From contig CM045746.1 of NCBI GenBank assembly GCA_024760905.1, positions 9,713,966-9,777,965 on the forward strand: a stretch of 64,000 nt of DNA, read 5' to 3'. The number at the start of each line of letters is the position of its first letter. Positions within the stretch are counted from its first letter, which is position 1. The DNA comes from Plotosus lineatus. Lineage: Eukaryota; Chordata; Actinopteri; Siluriformes; Plotosidae. Below, one piece after another: positions 53,002 to 63,785 of the stretch. The position numbers and the translations under genes were made by a program. The notes beneath the pieces were generated by a model. It was not told where the DNA came from and did not search any database. It saw only the letters and a list, made by a program, of their open reading frames with translations.

Positions 53002-53489
53002 CAGACGCTCCCAGACTAACGTTCATCCATTTTAGGTTTTTTTCCCAAAAAAAAAAAAAGTAAACTTTTGAGTTTAGACGTACCTTCGCAGTACGCTGAC
53101 GTCATGACGCTGCATTCATTGTTCACAAACTACAGACTGAGTGTGTGTGTATATATATCAGTTATATCGTGTTACCCTTGTGTTAAGACGCCATCTCTGT
53201 GTTTACACTGTTTTGCAGACTTTTGTAATTTTAAAAAAGTCCGCAAAACAGTGTAAACACAAAGATCAGAGAGACAACGTCTTAACATAAGGATAACACG
53301 CTACATACAGTAACTGAGATATATAAACAGTCAGTATATAATGTACACACTCAGTCTGTAGTTTGTAAACAATGAATTCATCGTCACTGCGTCATCGTAT
53401 AACGTAGGTACGTCTAAACTCAAAATTTGACTTTTTAAAGAAAAAAAAACAAAAACGTAAAACGGCTGAACGTAAGTCAGGGAGTGTCT
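53002..53489. mobile_element. Fold-back MITE, about 488 bp, nearly all inverted repeat
   Basis: Ends CAGACGCTCCCAGACTAACG and, inward from 53489, AGACACTCCCTGACTTACG, flanked by TA. The two halves mirror each other up to a centre near 53228 (GTGTTTACACTGTTTTGC / GCAAAACAGTGTAAACAC). Noncoding. Confidence 0.9.
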
Positions 53490-53555
53490 ATATATATATA
53501 TACATATATACACATATATATATATATACACAAACACACACACACACACACATAC

Positions 53556-53592
<37 letters not shown>

Positions 53593-53604
53593 CGAGAGAG
53601 GGGC

Positions 53605-53927
53605 AGTGATGGTCTAGCTCGCTGGATCGCTGATCCAAAAGGTTGGGGGTTCGAGTCCCACTCTCCACAAGGTTGTCACTGTCCCCTCAGTGCAGCTAAC
53701 TGGGTTATCGAAGGTGGGCCATGTATCTCACTGTCAGAGCCATTGCTGACATTCGTAAAGAGTAGCTGCAAAGTCAGCGTGTTTCTGTCCCTTGCTAAAA
53801 AGGGTTGTGACAGGAAGGGCATCCGACGTAAAAACCTCTGCCAAATCAAAAGTGCGAATCAGATGATTCACTGTGGCGACTCCCGAGTAAAAGGGAAAAA
53901 GCCAAAAGGAAGACAGACAGACATAGA
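53605..53927 (+). repeat. tRNA-headed SINE with RTE-derived tail (copy 2)
   Basis: Head GGGCAGTGATGGTCTAG with part of box A deleted, GGTTCGAGTCCC box B, shared body, then GGTTGTGACAGGAAGGGCAT and GATGATTCACTGTGGCGACT ... AAAAGCCAAAAGGAAGAC. Confidence 0.9.
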
Positions 53928-53944
53928 TAGAGAGAGAGAGAGAT

Positions 53945-54278
53945 TTCCTTTCGGCTTTTTCCCTTTCTCAGGGGTCACCACAGTGAATGATTCGCACGTT
54001 TAATTTGGCATAGGTTTTTATGTCGGATCCCCTTCTTGTCACAACCCTTTAGAAAGGACAGAAACATGCTGATCAGCTTTGCAGCTACTCTTTACGAAAG
54101 TCAGCAATGGTTCTTTTACATAAACCTCACCATAGACAGTGAGAGACATGACCCGCCTTTGATAACCCAGTTAGCTGCACTGAGGGACAGTGACAACCTT
54201 GTGAAGAATGGGACTCAAAACCCCCAACCTTAGGATCAGCGATCCAGCGCCCTATACCACCAGGCCACCACTGCCCAC
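53945..54278 (-). repeat. tRNA-headed SINE with RTE-derived tail (copy 3)
   Basis: Antisense copy starting CCTTTCGGCTTTTTCCCTTT, ending with the head CACCAGGCCACCACTGCCC. Separated from copy 2 by only about 18 bp of AGATAG/GA repeat, tail to tail. Confidence 0.9.
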
Positions 54279-54312
54279 ATATATACATATATATACACAC
54301 ATACATACACAC

Positions 54313-54775
54313 ACAGGGATCCCTCACTTTCCGTGGTTAATTGGGACCGAGATCCCCATGCAACCACTGAATTCCGCAAAGTAGGATCACCCCCCACCCC
54401 GACTGACGTCTACGTGCATGTATATGTGTATATAATATCAGTAAATACAAATTTAATGCTATAAATTCTTATAATAACAATTAAACATTCAAAAATAATT
54501 CATAAGATGTAAATAAAATATAAATATACACCAAGATGTATGTGCACGCAATCAGATGCGCACCTCACAAAAATGTAACTAGTTTTGATGGGGGGGTTCC
54601 GGTTGATTTTTTTTATTTTGTTTGGGGTGATTTTTTTTTGTTTGTTTTTTTACAAAATTAGCCTCGTTTTGTGGCATTTTCCTTAACTTTTTCCTCTATT
54701 CTTCCTTAATTTCCTTTTTTTTTTTTAATTCAATGAATATTTAAAAAAACAAAAAAAAACATGATGCCCTGTATA
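54313..54775 (+). mobile_element. Tigger-like MITE (CAGGGATCCCTC family), right end eroded
   Basis: Starts CAGGGATCCCTCACTTTCCG; interior as in 23321-23771; ends in GATGCCCTGTATATA. Confidence 0.8.
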
Positions 54776-54966
54776 TATTTATATATAGACTGACGGAGTG
54801 ATAATTTACCTTTTCATAAACAGGTGTTGATATGATGTCTTCCTTAAAGCCTCTGAAAAAAAGCAGTTTATTCTCAAGGTCAAAGCACATCTCTCAACAT
54901 GATATCAGACAACCAGGAGACACTCGGCTTCAAATGAAAATTTGTTCCTTGAAAAGTGCTTGAATG

Positions 54967-54997
<31 letters not shown>

Positions 54998-55126
54998 AGA
55001 ACAGAGTGTGTAACCCTGGGGAGTGGCGACAAATAGCCATCCGTGCCACTCATTAATTTGGCAATTACCATATTTATGTCTCATTTCTGACTCGGCTTAT
55101 GGGTGGACAATGGAGTTAATTCGCAT

Positions 55127-55165
<39 letters not shown>
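54776..55165. other. No gene recognised; two (CA)n runs
   Basis: CA runs at about 54966-54991 and 55130-55166. Includes a hAT right-end-like piece (CCTTGAAAAGTGCTTGAATG) at 54946. Confidence 0.5.
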
Positions 55166-55167
<2 letters not shown>

Positions 55168-56728
55168 CACACGTACTTCTCAAAAAATTAGCATATTGTG
55201 ATAAAGTTAATTATTTTCTGTAATGTACTGATAAAAAGTAAACTTTCATGTATTTTAGATTCATTGCACACGAACTGAAATATTTCAGGTATTTTATTGT
55301 TTTAATACTGATGATTTTGGCATACAGCTCATGAAAACCCAAAATTCCTATATAAAAAAATTAGCATATTTCATCTGACTAATAAAAAAAGTGTTAATAA
55401 TACAAAAAAAGTCAACCTTCAAATAATTATGTTCAGTTATGCACTCAATACTTGGTCGGGAATCCTTTTGCAGAAATGACTGCTTCAATGCAGCGTGGCA
55501 TGGAGGCAATCAGCCTGTGGCACTGCTGAGGTGTTCTGGAGGCCCAGGATGCTTCGATAGCGGCCTTAAGCTCATCCACAGTGTTGGGTCTGGTGTCTCT
55601 CAACTTTCTCTTCACAATATCCCACAGATTCTCTCTGGGCTTCAGGTCAGGAGAGTTGGCAGGCCAATTGAGCACAGTAATACCATGGTCAGTAAACCAT
55701 TTAGCAGTGGTTTTGGCACTGTGAGCAGGTGCCAGGTCGTGCTGAAAAATGAAATCTTCATCTCCATAAAGCTTTTCAGCAGATGGAAGCATGAAGTGCT
55801 CCAAAATCTCCTGATAGCTAGCTGCATTGACCCTGCCCTTGATAAAACACAGTGGACCAACACCAGCAGCTGACATGGCACCCCAGACCATCACTGACTG
55901 TGGGGACTTGACACTGGACTTCAGGCATCTTGGCATTTCCTTCTCCCCAGTCTTCCTCCAGACTCTGGCACCGCGATTTCCGAATGACATGCAAAATTTG
56001 CTTTCATCCAAAAAAAGTACTTTGGACCACTGAGCAACAGTCCAGTGCTGCTTCTCTGTAGCCCAGGTCAGGCGCTTCTGCTGCGGTTTCTGGTTCAAAA
56101 GTGGCTTGACCTGGGGAATGCGGCACCTGTAGCCCACTCTACTGTTTCCACAGGTCCCCCAAGGTCTGGAATCAGCCCTTCTCCACAATCTTCCTCAGGG
56201 TCCGGTCACCTCTTCTGGTTGTGCAGCGTTTCCTGCCACACTTTTTCCTTCCCACAGACGTCCCACCGAGGTGGCTTGATACAGCACTCTGGGAACAGCC
56301 TATTCGCTCAGAGATTTCTCTCTGTGTCTTACCCTCTTGCTTGAGGGTGTCAATGATGGCCTTCTGGACAGCAGTCAGGTCGGCAGTCTTACCCATGATT
56401 GTGGTTTTGAGTAATGAACCAGGCTGGGAGTTTTTAAAAGCCTCAGGAATCTTTTGCAGGTGTTAAGAGTTAATTGGTTGATTGAGATGATTAGGTTAAT
56501 AGCTCGTTTAGACTACCTGAACATGATATGCTAATTTTTTGAGATAGGAATTTTGGGTTTTCATGAGCTGTATGCCAAAATCATCAGCATTAAAACAATA
56601 AAAGACCTGAAATATTTCAGTTGGTGTGCAATGAATCTAAAATATATGAAAGTTGAATTTTTATCAGTACATTACAGAAAATAATGAGCTTCATCACAAT
56701 ATGCTAATTTTTTGAGAAGGACTAGTAC
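55168..56728 (-). mobile_element. Tc1-like transposon with long inverted ends, nearly intact transposase
   Basis: Inverted ends of about 210 bp: TACTTCTCAAAAAATTAGCA (55169) versus, inward from 56728, TAGTCCTTCTCAAAAAATTA; both include CATATTGTGAT and TTTTGGCATACAGCTCATGA. Minus-strand transposase: 56172-56396 MGKTADLTAVQKAIIDTLKQ, EGKTQREISERIGCSQSAVS (paired HTH); then 55445-56188 GYRCRIPQVKPLLNQKPQQK, catalytic LFLDESKF, FIFQHDLAPAH and NSPDLKPRENLWD (DD34E). The two parts are split by a stop and a short deletion near 56170. Confidence 0.95.
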
Positions 56729-56804
56729 ACACACACCTTGTTCAATCCCCTTGTCACTCACAGTACGTATAAACACTATTGCAGAGAGCTTTCTTCTCTC
56801 TGGA

Positions 56805-56970
56805 TCATGATCTCCACACACAACACGAAGCTGTAGATGATGTAGAGTTGCTCAAAGAGACATCAGGAGACTCTGGTGTACGTGCTGAGAAGCGTGGCAT
56901 CCAGCAGAGTCTGCAAATGCACACTGAGCTCTCCATGCTGCGCCAATGTCTCATCAATGCTGTTAAACAG
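56805..56970 (-). pseudogene. DNAH6-like exon, TGA stop at 56863-56865
   Basis: Acceptor TTTTGCAG. Reads LFNSIDETLAQHGELSVHLQ, TLLDATLLSTYTRVS, stop, CLFEQLYIIYSFVLCVEIMI Q. The family has Arg at the stop, so this is a CGA-to-TGA change at a CpG. 3' boundary unclear. Confidence 0.93.
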
Positions 56971-57079
56971 CTGCAAAACACACACGCCATCCTCCTCCTC
57001 CTCAATATCAAGTTTTGACTCTTTAGAAAGGACAAATTTTCAAAAACATTTCAGTGTAGCCCGTACATGAATGCGTGAC

Positions 57080-57258
57080 CTGTTTGAAATACTTTAAAGA
57101 GAACTGGTACATGGGGTCGATCTCTGACAGACTGGCAATGACTGAATACATGACGGAGCCATTGATGGCTACAAGACCATATTTCTCCCTGGTGGTGTTA
57201 TCATCACCTTGGTGGCTTTGGCTTCTTCCCAATATAATTAAATAGCCCCTGAAGTCTT
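57080..57258 (-). pseudogene. DNAH6-like exon, TAA stop at 57238-57240 and frameshift
   Basis: Acceptor TCCTCTCAG, donor GTCACG. KTSGAI, stop, [13 protein letters not shown], then shifted to [20 protein letters not shown] and [20 protein letters not shown]. The last part is the highly conserved ..[18 protein letters not shown] motif. Confidence 0.93.
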
Positions 57259-57268
57259 CTGAGAGGAT

Positions 57269-57320
<52 letters not shown>

Positions 57321-57790
57321 ACCCCACGCGTTTGTGTGTGTTAACTCTGCCTTGCCAAAAGCTCATTAAAGAGTTAGTTTATTGCTAATGAAGATGGATG
57401 ATGCTGCTATAGGAAGTGAATAAATAGAGTCAGGGGATGGAAATACATTCCCGGGTCGACAGAGACGCTGTTGGGTTCACCTCTGGAGGAAAGACCCAAA
57501 ATCAAATCATAAATCATGAAGCTTGTTTATATCTGGGTGAAAGGTCACCATCATATTCAATATCACAGTGGCCTCTGTAATCTGGAGGGGACACTTACTT
57601 TTGCTCATGGCTGTACACACGAAGTTTCATTTTCTCAACAGTACATCATTACATGTTCCTGAAGCACCTGAAGATTCATCTTTCAGCATACCTGTGTGTC
57701 TACACCCCTTCCTGCATTGTTATTCATCCACATAGCAGTCCATCAGGGCAGGGGACGGGAACAAAATGTGAAATGAAACCTGTCACTATG

Positions 57791-57830
<40 letters not shown>

Positions 57831-57852
57831 TGCGCACCACGTTCTTGTGACC

Positions 57853-58050
57853 TCTGACTTTTCACTCAAACACAGTGCTGATAAGCTCATCATGGTGAAA
57901 GACGTTGCCCTGTGAAGTGAAGAGCAGCTTCGGGATGTGCTCCTCGCCAGCTTTAAGCTGGTTGCAGTCAGCAATTATGTGGACAATCAGCGTGTTCCCT
58001 CGCTCCTCCGGTTCAGGCCTCTCCAGGTGCACCACGTCACAGCGGAGAAA
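57853..58050 (-). pseudogene. DNAH6-like exon, TGA stop at 57862-57864
   Basis: Reads DVVHLERPEPEERGNTLIVH, IIADCNQLKAGEEHIPKLLF, TSQGNVFHHDELISTVFE, stop, KVR, donor GTCACA. Corresponds to the DVVRLE.P.LEEQR...LL..EG.IL..ELI stretch. Acceptor not evident. Confidence 0.9.
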
Positions 58051-58134
58051 GCGTAAGTAAAAACATCAACAACAGAAAGGCACGAGTTTGACCAAAAATG
58101 CAGAAGGCGAAACACAGCATGATCAGAATACCTC

Positions 58135-58207
58135 CGAAGTCAATTGTCCAGTCCTGGTTTACTCACCGTGAGGTTCATAATAGTCACTTTGAGTCGTAGG
58201 TACAGGC
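58135..58207 (-). pseudogene. DNAH6-like exon, TGA stop at 58140-58142
   Basis: Acceptor CACTGTAG. Reads LKVTIMNLTVSKPGLDN, stop, LRR; the family has VTIINFTVTKSGLEDQL. The stop replaces the Gln. Confidence 0.88.
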
Positions 58208-58259
58208 CTACAGTGTGTGAAAAGAAAATCCATCACTGAAGCCTGTATATTCAAATTGT

Positions 58260-58710
58260 ATTAATTGGAAAGACTCTGTGCGAAAGTTAAATGTTTAGTA
58301 TTGCTCTCTTTAGACAAGCCGTCGTGACCCGAACACAGCGTTACGGATGATAGGTACTGACACGCTCCGCTAGTCAAACCCGCATCAGGAATTCCTCTCT
58401 CTATCCAGCAGTGTGCTCTCTCTCTCTCTCTAATCGTTGGAATTATCTTTTGGCTGCTCTGTCTGGAGTCACATCCATATCCACACATGACCTTTAAGTG
58501 AGTGCCAAGCTCTGGGGTGCTGCACTCTGGCACTCAGCTACTCAACAATCATATCACAGCACTAGTGCTCGCACTCAATGAGGAAAGAAGTGAACATGGA
58601 TATGGGGAAATGTCAGCAAAACAGGAGCGGTACACTGAGGAGATTCATGCTGTGTTATCACACAACGATGATGAATTCTTTATTCTGGCTGGTGATAAAG
58701 CATGCTCGCA

Positions 58711-58747
<37 letters not shown>

Positions 58748-58750
58748 CAC
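58260..58750. other. Intron-like sequence
   Basis: No exon recognised; CT run near 58415-58430 and CA run 58717-58746. Confidence 0.4.
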
Positions 58751-58913
58751 CTCAAAAAGATACCGCGAGTTGACCATCTTGGTGGTCATGTAAAAGCGAA
58801 AGTTTTGTTGGGTCAATGTCGGACTCTCCCAGACGGAGCAACGTCTGGCACCCATATACAAATGTCTGCTTCAGAGATACAGGCTCCAGAGCAAGGTCCA
58901 GGGTCTCTTTAAG
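58751..58913 (-). pseudogene. DNAH6-like exon (LEPV..KQTF), frameshifted
   Basis: Acceptor TGAAG, donor GTGTTG. Reads [34 protein letters not shown], then one frame over [19 protein letters not shown]. Shift near 58808. TG repeats touch both exon edges (58916-58945 and 58717-58746, as CA on +). Confidence 0.93.
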
Positions 58914-58916
58914 CTT

Positions 58917-58948
<32 letters not shown>

Positions 58949-59233
58949 CAACCATATATATATATATATATATACATAAATACACAGTAATATTGAAAAA
59001 TCCACAGCCAGACACTATCAAATTCTTCAATCAGTGAAGCGTCAAAACAAATCTGTCACAGCTGAGTAACATGTTTGCAATAAATTATCTCTTCAAGTCA
59101 TTCACTTCATGCTACAGCACCATCTGTGAGTGTGTGTCGTTTAGAATACACAACAATTAAAGCAATGTACAAATTTATACTCTCCATAACAAATTAGACA
59201 TGAAAAAAATAATTCGGAATGAATCAAGATTAC

Positions 59234-59396
59234 CTTGAAGGACAGGCAAACACGGTTGGCTGACGTTCTTGTTCTCGGTCTTGTCAAGGGGCAAACCTTT
59301 GGAGTTCCACTGTCAGGTCTTGTCACCCCGAATTCCAATCATGCTGAAATTGGAACTGATGGAGATCCCTAACTCCTGACAGGGGAATCCACTTCT
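59234..59396 (-). pseudogene. DNAH6-like exon, TGA stop at 59313-59315
   Basis: Acceptor GGGTAG, donor GTAATC. KWIPL, shift, QELGISISSNFSMIGIRGDK T, stop, QWNSKGLPLDKTENKNVSQP. The family has Arg before QWN (CGA-to-TGA). Corresponds to the IP.D..FSL..ILGDP..IR.WN.EGLP motif of AAA5. Confidence 0.9.
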
Positions 59397-59403
59397 CTAC
59401 CCA

Positions 59404-59437
<34 letters not shown>

Positions 59438-59705
59438 CTGGTAATGAGCTCAAGTTCTTGAGTCAATATTTTTAGCCTGTTAACAAATTCCTGCGTGCTT
59501 TATTGCCCCCTAGTGGCCAAGCTCACTTGATGCAGAGTGGCGCCCCTCAAGGTTATAGTCTATAGACGATGCACTCTTGCCAGCGGTCATGCTCATCAGC
59601 AAGCTGCAAAGTCAGCTCCCTTGTGAACAGCGAGTCCGTGTCGTGGTCAGAGCCACGCTTCAACTGAATTTGAAACACACACCAACTCACTTTTACACAT
59701 CTAAC

Positions 59706-59856
59706 CTTCCATCCTGTCTTCAGCTCTCATCCAGGGTGTTTCGCTCAGCCAGGAGCTGAAGTTTAACTGTTCCTGTAGTACCATGATCTTGTTCTCCATC
59801 TCCTGCAGCTTGTCTTGCTTCTGCTTCAGAGTCCATGTAGTGGGGTCCAGCTCTGC
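59706..59856 (-). pseudogene. DNAH6-like exon (coiled-coil stalk return helix)
   Basis: Acceptor TTTACCAG. Reads AELDPTTWTLKQKQDKLQEM ENKIMVLQEQ, then shifts. Matches the AEL..TMA.LKEKQ..L..VE..I..LQ heptad region. Confidence 0.88.
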
Positions 59857-59932
59857 CTGGTAAAGAAGAATCAACGAAATTACATATATTGCAACCAATA
59901 AAGCAAAGCATTAAGGTAAACACCAAACTCAC

Positions 59933-60156
59933 CTGGGCGGCGGCGAGTTTCTCTTGTTTAGAGGAGTGATGTCTTTAAGCACGTGAGAATAGAGCCCCAT
60001 GGATTTTGCCCACATTCACATGCCCACCTTCTCCACCTTCTCAGGGGCTGCAGCTTGTGAAGTATCTGCGGAAGGATGTTGTCTTTGTCGTGATTTGTCA
60101 GTTTCTTCAGGATTTTGGAGCTGCCAAGGACTTGTGTGGTACTCGGCCAGTCTGTC
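59933..60156 (-). pseudogene. DNAH6-like exon (microtubule-binding region), TGA at 60016-60018
   Basis: Reads [35 protein letters not shown], then in another frame PEKVEKVGM, stop, [14 protein letters not shown], and finally KQEKLAAAQ before donor GTGAGT. Three frames in one exon; the stop replaces the Cys of SMCMWV. Confidence 0.92.
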
Positions 60157-60295
60157 CTGTGTATCGGGAATTATGGGACATAAAAAAAATGTTGGAGGGT
60201 ACACATAACCCTTGAGTGCATTAATATTGTTCTACATTAGCTCCGCCCACTTTACACTAATGATTAATTGTTTGCTTGGTGAAATGAAACAGCAC

Positions 60296-60528
60296 CCGCT
60301 TATTGTCGAGCAGGATACACACTGCATCCATGACGGTCATCACGAGGTCCGGCGGCTTGGTGAACACACGGACCTCGGAGATGTCGGTTTTGTCGTATTC
60401 ACAGTGTTGTTGGCTTCCTCCACAGCGGACAGAGGCTTGTCCAGCTCTTTCAGAACTTCTTCTGTGATGGCTTGTGTTCCTTGCTTTTTCTTTCACCAAG
60501 GTCTCTTCCTCTTTCACCTGCTGCACTC
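60296..60528 (-). pseudogene. DNAH6-like exon (stalk), two compensating frameshifts
   Basis: Acceptor [22 protein letters not shown], shift, [26 protein letters not shown], shift back, [34 protein letters not shown], donor GTGCTG. The last stretch is the well-conserved [17 protein letters not shown] motif. Confidence 0.93.
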
Positions 60529-60600
60529 CTGGAGGTTAAAGGTCATTTGAGAAGGTTGCAACTCAAGTATCTTAGAAATACTGAGCTGTTACAGTTTTAT

Positions 60601-60601
60601 T

Positions 60602-60639
<38 letters not shown>

Positions 60640-60640
60640 C
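60601..60640. repeat. (CA)n microsatellite
   Basis: About 36 nt of CA upstream (on minus) of the 60296-60528 exon. Confidence 0.95.
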
Positions 60641-60789
60641 TGGGTTACTTGTGAAAGCGAACTTCTATTTATATCACCCTGAATTGTACACTCTGTATGG
60701 GAGGTTTTGATCCTGTTCTATGTGCCATGAGGTTATTCGGTCAGATCCCCACTATTCCTGGACATTTAAATCCCTCATCAGCTTCATCT

Positions 60790-61012
60790 GCTGCGTTTTA
60801 TTTCCCAGCATACTCAGGTAAAGGTTAATTAGTTCAAGACGTAGGCATGTTGTAATCGCAGCGGATCCCCGAATACAGGCACTTGGCCATGTCCATCATA
60901 CTCATGTGGATCTCCACACAAATCTGAGACAAGGAGCTCGTCATCGCCTCGCTGCTAAGTCCACAGTCTGTAAGGCTGTCTGACAGACAGCCAGGAGAGC
61001 CTCATGCAGCCA
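60790..61012 (-). pseudogene. DNAH6-like exon (AAA4 to stalk), two frameshifts
   Basis: Acceptor TTTCTATCAG; starts WLHEALLAVCQTALQTVDLA, shift, MTSSLSQICVEIHMSMMDMA KCLYSG, stop, shift, LELINLYLSMLGNKTQQM. It follows in phase after FVQ of the 63516-63655 exon (FVQ|W). 3' boundary unclear. Confidence 0.92.
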
Positions 61013-61130
61013 CTGATAGAAAGAGAGAGATAAGAATTGATTAAAATGACATGCTAAGAAATGAACTAGAACATAGTTCAGAGCTATACACAATATATAT
61101 ATATATACATATACACACACAGTATATGAG

Positions 61131-61132
61131 TG

Positions 61133-61205
<73 letters not shown>
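61131..61205. repeat. (AT)n(CA)n microsatellite
   Basis: AT run of about 58 nt followed by CA, at the left edge of the Tc1-like element. Confidence 0.95.
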
Positions 61206-61207
<2 letters not shown>

Positions 61208-62729
61208 GTGGTATGAAAAAGCATCTGAACCTTTTGGAATTTCTCCCATTTCTGCATAAAATCACCATCAAATGTGATCTGATCTTTGTCAAAATCACAC
61301 AGATGAAAAAACAGTGTCTGCTTTAACTGCTAAAACCACCCAAACATTTATAGGTTTTCATATTTTAATGAGGATAGCATGCAAACAATGACAGAAGGGG
61401 GAGGAATAAGTAACTGAACCCTCTGCCTAAGGAGACTTAACGAGCAATTGAAACCAATTTCTACCAAACAATTGAAGTCAGGTGTGTGCCCAATCACTGA
61501 TGAGTGGCTTAAAGCTGCCCTGCCCACTATAAAACACACATCTGGTAAGAATTGTCTTGATGAGAAGCATTGTCTGATGTGCACCATGGATCGCTCAAAA
61601 GAGCTGTCTGAAGACCTGCGATCAAGAATTGTTGATTTGTATAAAGCTGGGAAAGGATACAAAACCATCTCTAAAAGTCTGGATTTTCATCAAGCAACAC
61701 TCAGAGACGTTGTCTACAAATGGAGAGAGTTTGGCATTGTTGCTTCTCTCCCAAGGAGTGGCCGTCCACCAAAGATGACGCCAAGAGTTCAGTGCAGAAT
61801 ACTCAGAGAGGTAAAGAAAACCCTAGAGTGTCTGCTAAAGACTTACAGAAATCACTGACACAGTCCAATATCTCTGTGCACACATCAACTATATGTAAAA
61901 CAATGGCCAAGAATGGTGTTCATGGGAGGACTCCAAGGAGGAAGCCACTGCTGTCTAAAAAAAAAACATTGTTGCTCGTTTAATGTTTGCAAAAAGGCAC
62001 TTGGACACTCCACAGAGGTTTTGGCAAAATATTTTGTGGACTGATGAAACCAAAGTTGAATTGTTTGGGAGGAACACACAATGTCATGTGTGGAGGAAAA
62101 ATGGAACAGCTCACCAACATCAACACCTCATCCCCACCGTGAAGCATGGTGGAGGGTGCATCATGGTTTTGCTGCCTCGGGGCCTGGACAACTTGCAATC
62201 ATTAATGGAAAAATTAATTCAAAGGTTTATCAGGATGTTTTGCAGGAAAACCTGAGGCCGTCTTTCAGACAGTTGAAGCTAAAAAGAAGATGGATGCTGC
62301 AACAAGACAATGATCCAAAACACAGAAGTAAATCAACTTCAGAATGGTTTCAGAAGAACAAACTACACATTCTGGAGTGGCCAAGTCAAAGTGCAGACTT
62401 GAACCCCATTGAGATGCTGTGGCATGACCTCAAGACAGCGATTCATGCCAGACATCCCAGGAATCTGACTGAACTACAGCAGTTTTGTAAAGAAGAATGG
62501 GCCAAGATTAGTCCTGATCGATGTGCCAGACTGATCTGCAGCTACAGGAAGCGTCTGGTTGAAGTTATTGCTGCCTATAAACCTATAAATGTTTGGGTGG
62601 TTTTAGTTAAAGCAGACACTGTTTTTTCATCTGTGTGATTTTGACAAAGATCAGATTCACATTTGATGGTGAATTTTAAGCAGAAATGTGAGAAATTCCA
62701 AGAGGTTCAGATACTTTTTCATACCACTG
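61206..62729 (+). mobile_element. Tc1-like transposon, degenerate transposase
   Basis: Ends CAGTGGTATGAAAAAGCATC and, inward from 62729, CAGTGGTATGAAAAAGTATC. Transposase from 61589 (MDRSKELSEDLRSRIVDLYK, then RSGRPPKMTPRVQCRILREV) shifts frame near 61825, 61970 and 62110. Catalytic residues are present in ILWTDETKVELFG, LQQDNDPKHRSKST and SADLNPIEMLWHD. The 45085-45843 copy belongs to the same family. Confidence 0.95.
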
Positions 62730-62904
62730 TGTGTGTATGTGTATATATATTCTGTGTGTGTGTGTCTCGCTCTCTTTTTTCCTTTTACACACACTACATA
62801 GAAATTAGCACAACATTCTCATAAACAGCCTGCAGAGATCCAGCAGCATAGAACTCATTCAATTGCAGCCAAACAGAGGAGAAGATGATTGCAAACTAAG
62901 AGAG

Positions 62905-62924
62905 CCGAGAGAGAGCGAGAGACA

Positions 62925-62963
<39 letters not shown>

Positions 62964-63145
62964 TCTAGAAAAAAGAGAGAGCAGACAGGAGAGAGAGAGA
63001 GTTGGGGAAGAGAGAGAGAGGAGAGAGAGACAGCAGAGGAGAGAGAGAGTGGAGAGAGAGAGGAGAGAGAGAGACCGAGTGAGAGAGAGGGGGGGGAGGA
63101 GAGAAAGAGAGAGAGACAGAGCGAGAGAGAGACAGAGATGGATAC
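62905..63145. repeat. (GA)n-rich polypurine tract
   Basis: About 230 bp of GAGA with AGAGAGGGG and GACAGA interruptions. Arg/Glu and Leu/Ser frames through it are not genes. Confidence 0.95.
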
Positions 63146-63515
63146 ATGGAGGCAGTCGACATTGCACAAGGAAAAAAATGAAAGAGCCCGGAGCATCTCA
63201 AGGCAAAACACAGAGTTATGACCCACGCTATGCTCCCTCACCACCCCAGACCCAGCCATATTCCTCTCGCCATACAATTACATTTTACTCTTTAATCCGC
63301 CACATTAATAAAGAATATGTCTTTATTAAACTTTTAAAGACACCCTTGCTTTTTATTTTTCTTTCTCGGCGTACACAAATACTTGCAGATCCTCCAAATG
63401 AAAAATGCGTAGACACCTGGAGGACACCGCACTGTAAAGAGTGTGAGAGCTCTCTTACAATTTCTGCTTGATGGAAAACGATGAGTGAGGAATTCTGGAG
63501 GTTTGCGGTGCTGAC
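63146..63515. other. Intron-like sequence of the dynein pseudogene
   Basis: No exon or repeat recognised. Confidence 0.4.
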
Positions 63516-63655
63516 CTGAACAAACCAGTCAATGGTGCAGCAGTTGTTAAGCGATGAGAACACACGGCAGCGTGAGCGAAAGGCGTCACCCGCTGAACTC
63601 ATACGCAGCACAACAGCTGCTTCTCTGTGAAACGAGACATGAAGAACCGGCAGAT
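63516..63655 (-). pseudogene. DNAH6-like exon (AAA4), one frameshift
   Basis: Acceptor CACATGCAG, donor GTCAGC. ICRFFMSRFTEK, shift near 63620, AAVVLRMSSAGDAFRSRCRV FSSLNNCCTIDWFVQ: the conserved LCMSPVG.AFR.RCR.FPSL.NCCTIDWF motif of dynein AAA4. Confidence 0.95.
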
Positions 63656-63785
63656 CTGCATGTGGAGTAGAAATTCGCCATTGTGTAATACAGCATGGAA
63701 AAATGACGGGTAGTTCTACATCCATGGTAGCGAGTGAGTGAAATAGATAAACAGATAGATAGATTTTTCATGGTTCGTTATGCAC

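Noticed and set aside
57800..57830. CRISPR-like or satellite arrays among the CA repeats
   Set aside because: Simple dinucleotide repeats without spacers.
62855..63471. Arg/Glu-rich and Leu/Ser-rich open frames
   Set aside because: Arise from the (GA)n tract; no non-repetitive domain.
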